Assembly (NCBI GenBank): GCA_020633725.1
Contig: JACKDC010000003.1
Coordinates: 248,001-312,000, forward strand
Direction: 5' to 3'
DNA: 64,000 nt
Source of the DNA: Candidatus Latescibacterota bacterium
GTDB taxonomy: Bacteria > Krumholzibacteriota > Krumholzibacteriia > JACNKJ01
Under the pieces are notes generated by a model, which saw nothing but the letters and a program-made list of their open reading frames with translations, searched no databases and had not been told where the DNA came from. A program made the position numbers and the translations under genes. This document shows, piece after piece, positions 59,469 to 64,000 of the stretch. Position 1 is the first letter of the stretch, and each line of letters begins with the position of its first letter.

Positions 59469-61106
59469 ATGGCGCACGGAATCTTCAGGCTCCCCGCTCC
59501 CGTCAACGAACCCGTCCTCGAGTACCGCCCCGGCAGCCCCGAGCGCCGCGCGCTGCAGGCGAAGCTGGCCGAACTGGCCGGCAAGGAGATCGAGATCCCG
59601 CTGGTGATCGGCGGCAAGGCCGTCAAGACCGGCAAGCTGGCCACCTGCGTGATGCCCCACGACCACGGCCACGTGCTGGCCCGCTACCACCAGGCCGGCA
59701 AGGCCGAGGTGGCCGCGGCCATCGACGCGGCGCTCGAAGCCCGCAAGACCTGGGCGCGGATGCCCTGGCAGGATCGCGCCGCCATCTTCAAGCGGGCGGC
59801 GGACCTGCTCGCCACGAGCTGGCGCTCCACCCTCAACGCGTCCACCATGCTCGGCCAGAGCAAGAACGCCTTCCAGGCCGAGATCGACGCGGCCTGCGAG
59901 CTGATCGACTTCTTCAACTTCAACGTGAAGTACATGGAGTCGATCTACGCCGAGCAGCCCCCCCACAGCCCCAAGGGCAGCTGGAACCAGCTCGAGCAGC
60001 GGCCGCTGGAGGGTTTCGTCTTCGCGGTGACGCCCTTCAACTTCACCAGCATCGCCGGCAACCTGCCCAGCGCGCCGGCCATGATGGGCAACGTGGTCCT
60101 GTGGAAGCCGGCGTCCAGCAGCGTCTACAGCGGCTGGTTCCTGATGAAGCTCTTCGAGGAAGCGGGCGTGCCGGCCGGGGTGATCAACTTCGTGCCCGGT
60201 CCCGGCAGCGTGGTGGGCCCCATGATCATGTCGCACCGCGAACTCGCGGGCATCCACTTTACCGGTTCGACGGGCGTCTTCCAGGGCATGTGGAAGACGG
60301 TGGGCGACAACATCGCGGGCTACAAGAGCTACCCGCGGATCGTCGGCGAGACCGGCGGCAAGGACTTCGTCGTGGCCCACGCGAGCGCCGATCCCGAGGC
60401 GCTGGCCGTGGCCCTGGTGCGCGGCGCATTCGAGTACCAGGGGCAGAAGTGCTCGGCCGCGAGCCGCGCCTACGTCCCCAAGAATCTCTGGCCCAAGGTG
60501 AAGCGCAGCATGCTGGCCATGCTCAAGGACATGAAGCAGGGCGATCCGGCCGACTTCACGAACTTCTCGAATGCCGTGATCGACCGGGGCGCGTTCAAGG
60601 ACATCACCGGCTACATCGACTACGCCAAGAAGAGCAAGCGCGCGGAGATCATCGCGGGCGGCGGCTACGACGACAGCAAGGGCTTCTTCATCGAGCCCAC
60701 GGTCGTGGTGACCGACGACCCCCACTTCAAGCTGATGGAAGAGGAGATCTTCGGCCCCGTGCTGACGATCCACGTCTACGAGACCCGCAAGTGGGCGCAG
60801 ACCCTCGCGCTGGTGGACGCCACCAGCCCCTACGCCCTCACCGGCGCGGTCTTCGCCCGCGACCGCGAGGCCGTGATCGAGGCGCGCGAGGCGCTGGTGA
60901 ACGCGGCGGGGAACTTCTACATCAACGACAAGCCCACGGGCGCCGTGGTGGGCCAGCAGCCCTTCGGCGGCGCGCGGGCCAGCGGCACCAACGACAAGGC
61001 CGGCAGCCACCTCAACCTGCTGCGCTGGGTCAGCCCGCGGACGGTGAAGGAGAACTTCATCCCGCCCACGGACTACCGCTACCCCTTCCTGCAGCCGGAC
61101 GAGTAG
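59469..61106 (+). CDS. L-glutamate gamma-semialdehyde (1-pyrroline-5-carboxylate) dehydrogenase
   Basis: 545 residues, the length of the stand-alone P5C dehydrogenases (ALDH4-like). Motifs: FVFAVTPFNFTSIAGNLPSAPA, FTGSTGVFQGMW, catalytic Glu294 in VGETGGKDF, nucleophile Cys328 in YQGQKCSAASR, and C-terminal QQPFGGARASGTNDKAG. It oxidises glutamate semialdehyde to glutamate with NAD+ in proline degradation. No proline dehydrogenase gene is adjacent. AAGGAG 5 nt before ATG 59469. Cytoplasmic. Confidence 0.95.
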   Translation: MAHGIFRLPAPVNEPVLEYRPGSPERRALQAKLAELAGKEIEIPLVIGGKAVKTGKLATCVMPHDHGHVLARYHQAGKAEVAAAIDAALEARKTWARMPWQDRAAIFKRAADLLATSWRSTLNASTMLGQSKNAFQAEIDAACELIDFFNFNVKYMESIYAEQPPHSPKGSWNQLEQRPLEGFVFAVTPFNFTSIAGNLPSAPAMMGNVVLWKPASSSVYSGWFLMKLFEEAGVPAGVINFVPGPGSVVGPMIMSHRELAGIHFTGSTGVFQGMWKTVGDNIAGYKSYPRIVGETGGKDFVVAHASADPEALAVALVRGAFEYQGQKCSAASRAYVPKNLWPKVKRSMLAMLKDMKQGDPADFTNFSNAVIDRGAFKDITGYIDYAKKSKRAEIIAGGGYDDSKGFFIEPTVVVTDDPHFKLMEEEIFGPVLTIHVYETRKWAQTLALVDATSPYALTGAVFARDREAVIEAREALVNAAGNFYINDKPTGAVVGQQPFGGARASGTNDKAGSHLNLLRWVSPRTVKENFIPPTDYRYPFLQPDE

Positions 61107-61187
61107 CCGCTTCGGACCGGGACGCCTTCGGGGGCCGCTTGCCGCGGCTCCCGATTTGTTTTAGGCTTGAAGGGCAAGGAGGGGAGG

Positions 61188-61922
61188 ATGACGATGACAG
61201 TGAAATCGGCCGCGCGCTGGCTGCTGCCCTTGGCAATCGTGTCCGCCACGGCGTGCATCTTCGATCCCGCCGCGCCGCCGACGCATTCCCCCTCCATCGT
61301 GGGTACGGTGCTGGGCGCCGACGGCAGCCCGGCTCCGCGGACCCCGATTGGTCTGATCTACGGTCTCCGCCCGGAATACTGGGGGGACTGGCCGCCCGAT
61401 GAATCCGGTGACTGGGACTGTGACGGTCCGGCGGCGGTGGGGATCACGTTCACGCTGCCCGAGCCCAGCGGGGTGACCTTCCAGATCCTGGATCACGATC
61501 GGAGGACCGTCCGCTCTCTGCTTCAGAACGTGCTGTTGCCAGCGGGGTCCCACGGGGTCACGTGGCAGCTCGTGGACGACGGCGGGGCACTCGTGCCCAA
61601 CGGCGTGTACTTCTACAAGCTGAGAATCCGGCAGAGCGGGGCGGTCCACGAGGAGGAACGGGGCTACTTCTTCCTGAACCGAACTGGCCTGGACTACGAG
61701 TCCTGCCTCGGGCCGGCCACGACCACTGACGACCAGGGCCGCTTCTTCATTCCTTACAGCTCGCTGCCGCTTGGGCTGGAGGTGGATCTCCACGGAGGCG
61801 GCACCGCCACCATCCCCGACTCGCTGTGGATCCAGGCCTCGCTGGGCGACACCCAGGCGCGCCTGCTGATCCGCGTCGAGGATCAGGCGACGGACCTGCC
61901 CGTCACGCTGCAGCTCAACTAG
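61188..61922 (+). CDS. Lipoprotein with FlgD-like Ig domain
   Basis: 244-residue predicted lipoprotein (hydrophobic core WLLPLAIVSATAC, Cys23). The middle (~85-165) is a FlgD-like Ig domain (GITFTLPEPSGVTFQIL, LLPAGSHGVTWQLVDDGG, VPNGVYFYKLRI), the same fold as the sorting domains here but internal. The C-terminal ~80 residues resemble a carboxypeptidase-regulatory-like segment (TTTDDQGRFFIPYSSLPLGLEV). AAGGAG 6 nt before ATG 61188. The stop overlaps the convergent gene by 4 nt. Confidence 0.85.
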   Translation: MTMTVKSAARWLLPLAIVSATACIFDPAAPPTHSPSIVGTVLGADGSPAPRTPIGLIYGLRPEYWGDWPPDESGDWDCDGPAAVGITFTLPEPSGVTFQILDHDRRTVRSLLQNVLLPAGSHGVTWQLVDDGGALVPNGVYFYKLRIRQSGAVHEEERGYFFLNRTGLDYESCLGPATTTDDQGRFFIPYSSLPLGLEVDLHGGGTATIPDSLWIQASLGDTQARLLIRVEDQATDLPVTLQLN

Positions 61923-62803
61923 CGGCCCGACCGACCCTGCCGCCCCGCCGCGGCGGCGCGCGTGCGACCCGGCGCGGGCACTGCCGGCGTAGGTGCGGCG
62001 TCCCGCCACAGACCCAGGCGCTGCAGCCAGCCCAGCGCGCCGCTGGTGGCGGCCTTGAACAGGGCGAAGTCCGCGTCCGCCGCGAAGCGGTGCAGATGGA
62101 AGGCGTCGAGGCCGTCGTTCGCGAAGCCGGGGTGGCTCGTCACCGCGGAGCGGTAGCCGTACTCCACCAGCCGTTCGGGGATGCGCTGCGGCAGCAGGCG
62201 CTCGTCGGGCGCGGGGCAGCAGAAGTGCCGCACCGGATAGCCGAGCTTCTCCTCGATGTCCAGCCCCGCCTGCCAGACCGCGCGCTCGAAGACGGCGTCG
62301 CTGGTGGGCTCCTCGCAGTCGAGGGGATTGCGCCCCTGGTTGCCCACCAGCAGGACGGCCGGGTCGAGGCCGCGCAGGTCGTCCCAGCCGGCGGCAGCTT
62401 CGCCGCCCGCCGTCACGCCCGCCTCCACCAGCGCCGGCGAGACGTAGAGCGTCCCCCGCGCGCCGAACTCCCGCAGCAGCGGATAGGCCAGCTCGATGGC
62501 GCTTCTCAGGCCGCCGTCGAAGCTCAGCGTGACGAGCCGCGCCGAGCCGCGGACGTGGGACAGCCCCTTGAGCAGCTCGTCCAGGCTCACGAAGCGGTAG
62601 CCCTTGGCCTTGAGGTGGCCGAGCTGCGCGCGCAGCGCGGCGATGGGCAGGCGTGCATCCCCCGGGCTCGACGGTCCGTCGTTCGGCCGGAAGCCCGCGT
62701 AGCGCAGGATCAGCGGGCGTCGCCGGTGCTTCCAGCGCGCCAGGGCGTTGAGCCCGAGGCGCTCGAGTCCGGCGAGGGTGGAGGAAGGTCGACGTTCATC
62801 CAT
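61919..62803 (-). CDS. Degenerate polysaccharide deacetylase (NodB-like), probably inactive
   Basis: 294 residues with the NodB fold: LPIAALRAQLGHLKAKGYRFVSLDELL, LVTLSFDGGLRSAIELAYPLLREFGARGTLYV, LGYPVRHFCCP, YGYRSAVTSHPGF and DAFHLHRF. The metal site is degraded. The usual FDDG is FDGG (Gly97 for Asp), and the His-x3-His motif is NQGRN (155-159). Catalysis is unlikely; glycan binding is possible. No signal peptide from ATG 62803, though a longer frame to 62911 offers a hydrophobic N-terminus; GAGGT precedes 62803. Confidence 0.85.
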   Translation of the reverse strand: MDERRPSSTLAGLERLGLNALARWKHRRRPLILRYAGFRPNDGPSSPGDARLPIAALRAQLGHLKAKGYRFVSLDELLKGLSHVRGSARLVTLSFDGGLRSAIELAYPLLREFGARGTLYVSPALVEAGVTAGGEAAAGWDDLRGLDPAVLLVGNQGRNPLDCEEPTSDAVFERAVWQAGLDIEEKLGYPVRHFCCPAPDERLLPQRIPERLVEYGYRSAVTSHPGFANDGLDAFHLHRFAADADFALFKAATSGALGWLQRLGLWRDAAPTPAVPAPGRTRAAAAGRQGRSGR

Positions 62804-62976
62804 GGGTGGCGACCTCGCGTTGACGGTGAACGCCGCCGGCAGGGCCAGCGGCGCGCTGCGAAGAGCATAGAGCAACGCCGGGGCCAAGGCAAAGCGGATG
62901 AATTCCGACAATTCTCAGCCGCTTTGGGGGCATCGAACCCTGGCATCCCCGCTGCTCATAATTTTCAACATAGGGC

Positions 62977-63005
62977 TTGATTTTCTTAAGTCATTGCTCT
63001 ACAAT
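62977..63005 (+). promoter_or_regulatory. Sigma-70-type promoter of the DUF2089 gene
   Basis: -35 TTGATT (62977-62982), 17-bp spacer, -10 TACAAT (63000-63005) in an unusually AT-rich stretch. The start near 63012 leaves a ~16-nt leader holding AAGGAGG. No gene is seen in 62804-62976. Confidence 0.7.
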
Positions 63006-63027
63006 CCTCATCGAGAAGGAGGTAGAC

Positions 63028-63393
63028 ATGGACATTGGCAAGGCCACCTGCCCCGGCTGCGGGCGCCCGATGAGCATCACGCGGGTTCACTGCAGCGACT
63101 GCGATCTGAACCTGGATGGCCAGTTCGAGGTCTCCGAGCTGGCCAGACTGTCCCTGGAGGAGCAGGTCTTCCTGGTGGCCTTCCTGCGCCATCACGGCTC
63201 CATCAAGCGCATGGAGGCGCTGTTCGGCATCAGCTACCCCACGGTGAAGAACCGTCTCAACGCTCTCGCGGCCAAGCTGGACCGTCACTACCAGGTGCCC
63301 CGCCCCGAGATGGACACCCTGGAGCGGCTCGAACGCGGTGAGATCAGCGTGGACGAAGCCTTGAAGCGGCTCGCCAGCGAGGAGGACGTCTGA
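63028..63393 (+). CDS. DUF2089 family protein (zinc-ribbon plus HTH-like)
   Basis: 121 residues: N-terminal zinc ribbon CPGCGRPM...CSDCDLNL (four Cys, ~9-32), then a helix-turn-helix-like core (LSLEEQVFLVAFLRHHGSIKRMEALFGISYPTVKNRLNALAAKL) and a C-terminal SHOCT-like helix pair (LERLERGEISVDEALKRLA). Likely a DNA-binding regulator of itself and the following genes. AAGGAGG 5 nt before ATG 63028. Confidence 0.9.
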   Translation: MDIGKATCPGCGRPMSITRVHCSDCDLNLDGQFEVSELARLSLEEQVFLVAFLRHHGSIKRMEALFGISYPTVKNRLNALAAKLDRHYQVPRPEMDTLERLERGEISVDEALKRLASEEDV

Positions 63394-63467
63394 TGCCCCC
63401 CAGCCTGCTCGTCCCGAAACCCGACGTGCGCGGCCACGGGGACCCCGTGCGCCTGCAACTCATCTGA
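63393..63467 (+). CDS. Possible 24-residue coupled small protein
   Basis: The ATG overlaps the DUF2089 stop (TGATG), with GGAGG 7 nt upstream, and opens a 24-codon frame (MPPSLLVPKPDVRGHGDPVR...) ending 21 nt before the next gene. Product unknown, Pro-rich. The good ribosome binding site could be incidental; comparison across relatives is needed. Confidence 0.4.
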   Translation: MPPSLLVPKPDVRGHGDPVRLQLI

Positions 63468-63488
63468 CGCCCACGAAGGAGGCGAACC

Positions 63489-63989
63489 ATGTCCGAAGAA
63501 CGCAAGAAGGTCCTGGAGATGCTGGCGGCCGGCAAGATCACCGCCGACGAGGCCGAGCGGCTGCTCGAGCGGCTCGATGGCGGCGGCGCGGGACGCGGCG
63601 AAGGTCGCGGCCGACACTGGCGGCGACACCTGCACCAGCACCGCCACGGCGACCGCGATGCCACGGCCAGCGCCATTGCCGGCCCCGACACCGCGCCGCC
63701 CGGCACCGAGGACGACGACGCCCCGCGCCCCCTCCCCCGCTACCTGCGTGTACAGGTGGACGGCCGCGGTGGCGAGACCGTGAACATCCGCGTGCCGCTC
63801 AAGCTCGTGCGCACGGGGATCAAGCTGGGCGCCATGCTGCCCCGGGACGCCAAGGCCAAGCTCGAGGCCAAGGGCATCGACCTGGAGAGCTTCAGCGGCC
63901 TGGAGGCCGACGAGCTCATCGACGCCCTGCGCGAGCTGACCGTGGACGTCCAGGACGGCGACGACAACGTGCGCATCTTCACGGAGTAG
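63489..63989 (+). CDS. SHOCT-like domain protein
   Basis: 166 residues: N-terminal SHOCT-like helical hairpin (EERKKVLEMLAAGKITADEAERLLERL), a basic His/Arg-rich linker (RGRHWRRHLHQHRHGDRD), and a C-terminal domain (YLRVQVDGRGGETVNIRVPLKLVRTGIKLGAMLP) as found after such hairpins in DUF2089-linked and LiaX/YvlB-like proteins. A companion of the DUF2089 regulator; a role in envelope-stress sensing is inference. GGAGG just upstream. Confidence 0.85.
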   Translation: MSEERKKVLEMLAAGKITADEAERLLERLDGGGAGRGEGRGRHWRRHLHQHRHGDRDATASAIAGPDTAPPGTEDDDAPRPLPRYLRVQVDGRGGETVNIRVPLKLVRTGIKLGAMLPRDAKAKLEAKGIDLESFSGLEADELIDALRELTVDVQDGDDNVRIFTE

Positions 63990-64000
63990 CCGCGGCTACT

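Overview
The window is GC-rich, gene-dense bacterial DNA from a diderm. No rRNA or tRNA gene, CRISPR array or insertion sequence was seen. Several features point to an uncultured lineage of the FCB type (Eisenbacteria or Krumholzibacteria-like); this placement is inference. They are the many secreted right-handed beta-helix proteins, the C-terminal FlgD-like / type IX (Por-type) sorting domains ending in K-L-hydrophobic-L-K, and the lipoproteins.

Layout. 1-305: 5' part of a superoxide dismutase gene. 553-3499: three tandem paralogous secreted proteins. 3483-8111: a butyrate kinase-phosphate butyryltransferase fusion and a gingipain-like C25 protease. 8316-11350: operon of a small membrane protein and four paralogous lipoproteins. 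11405-12817: secreted protein with a sorting domain. 13003-15023: tandem GAPDH genes, the first with its catalytic Cys replaced by Ser. 15804-19045: YtrA-like regulator plus ABC transporter operon with a readable promoter and operator. 19177-22874: DUF4153 membrane protein, a small soluble protein and a BNR-type lipoprotein. 22925-38864: a copper/silver-type resistance cluster (RND pump, P1B ATPase, cupredoxin, metal-binding proteins, PII-like protein). It carries an NtrC-type two-component system, a near-consensus sigma-54 promoter and an 11-bp-phased array of TTGAAA/TTTCAA half-sites. 38953-45569: operon of three beta-helix proteins shaped by gene conversion. 45750-52502: one-carbon/methionine operon (NYN-LOTUS protein, BHMT-MTHFR fusion, MetH, VOC protein). 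52682-59306: secreted proteins, an E1-like enzyme, and a probable selenoprotein. 59469-63989: P5C dehydrogenase, a lipoprotein, a degenerate polysaccharide deacetylase and a DUF2089/SHOCT pair.

Three observations stand out. (1) 54769-55833 reads as an Omp28-like thioredoxin-fold secreted protein only if an in-frame UGA is read as selenocysteine. It sits in a U-x-x-C motif and is followed by a hairpin that fits bacterial SECIS rules. (2) A short C-terminal tail, roughly S-[WF]-G-x-[IVM]-K-x-[LR]-Y-COOH, is shared by unrelated exported proteins. It occupies the place held by the ~85-residue FlgD-like domain in sister beta-helix proteins, so it may be an undescribed sorting signal. (3) The metal-resistance cluster appears to be under sigma-54/enhancer control, and a CopY/BlaI-like palindrome lies upstream of its regulatory genes.

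Many genes overlap by 4 nt (ATGA/GTGA), so the operon assignments are well supported. Starts were chosen by Shine-Dalgarno position and signal peptide, and GTG starts are common.
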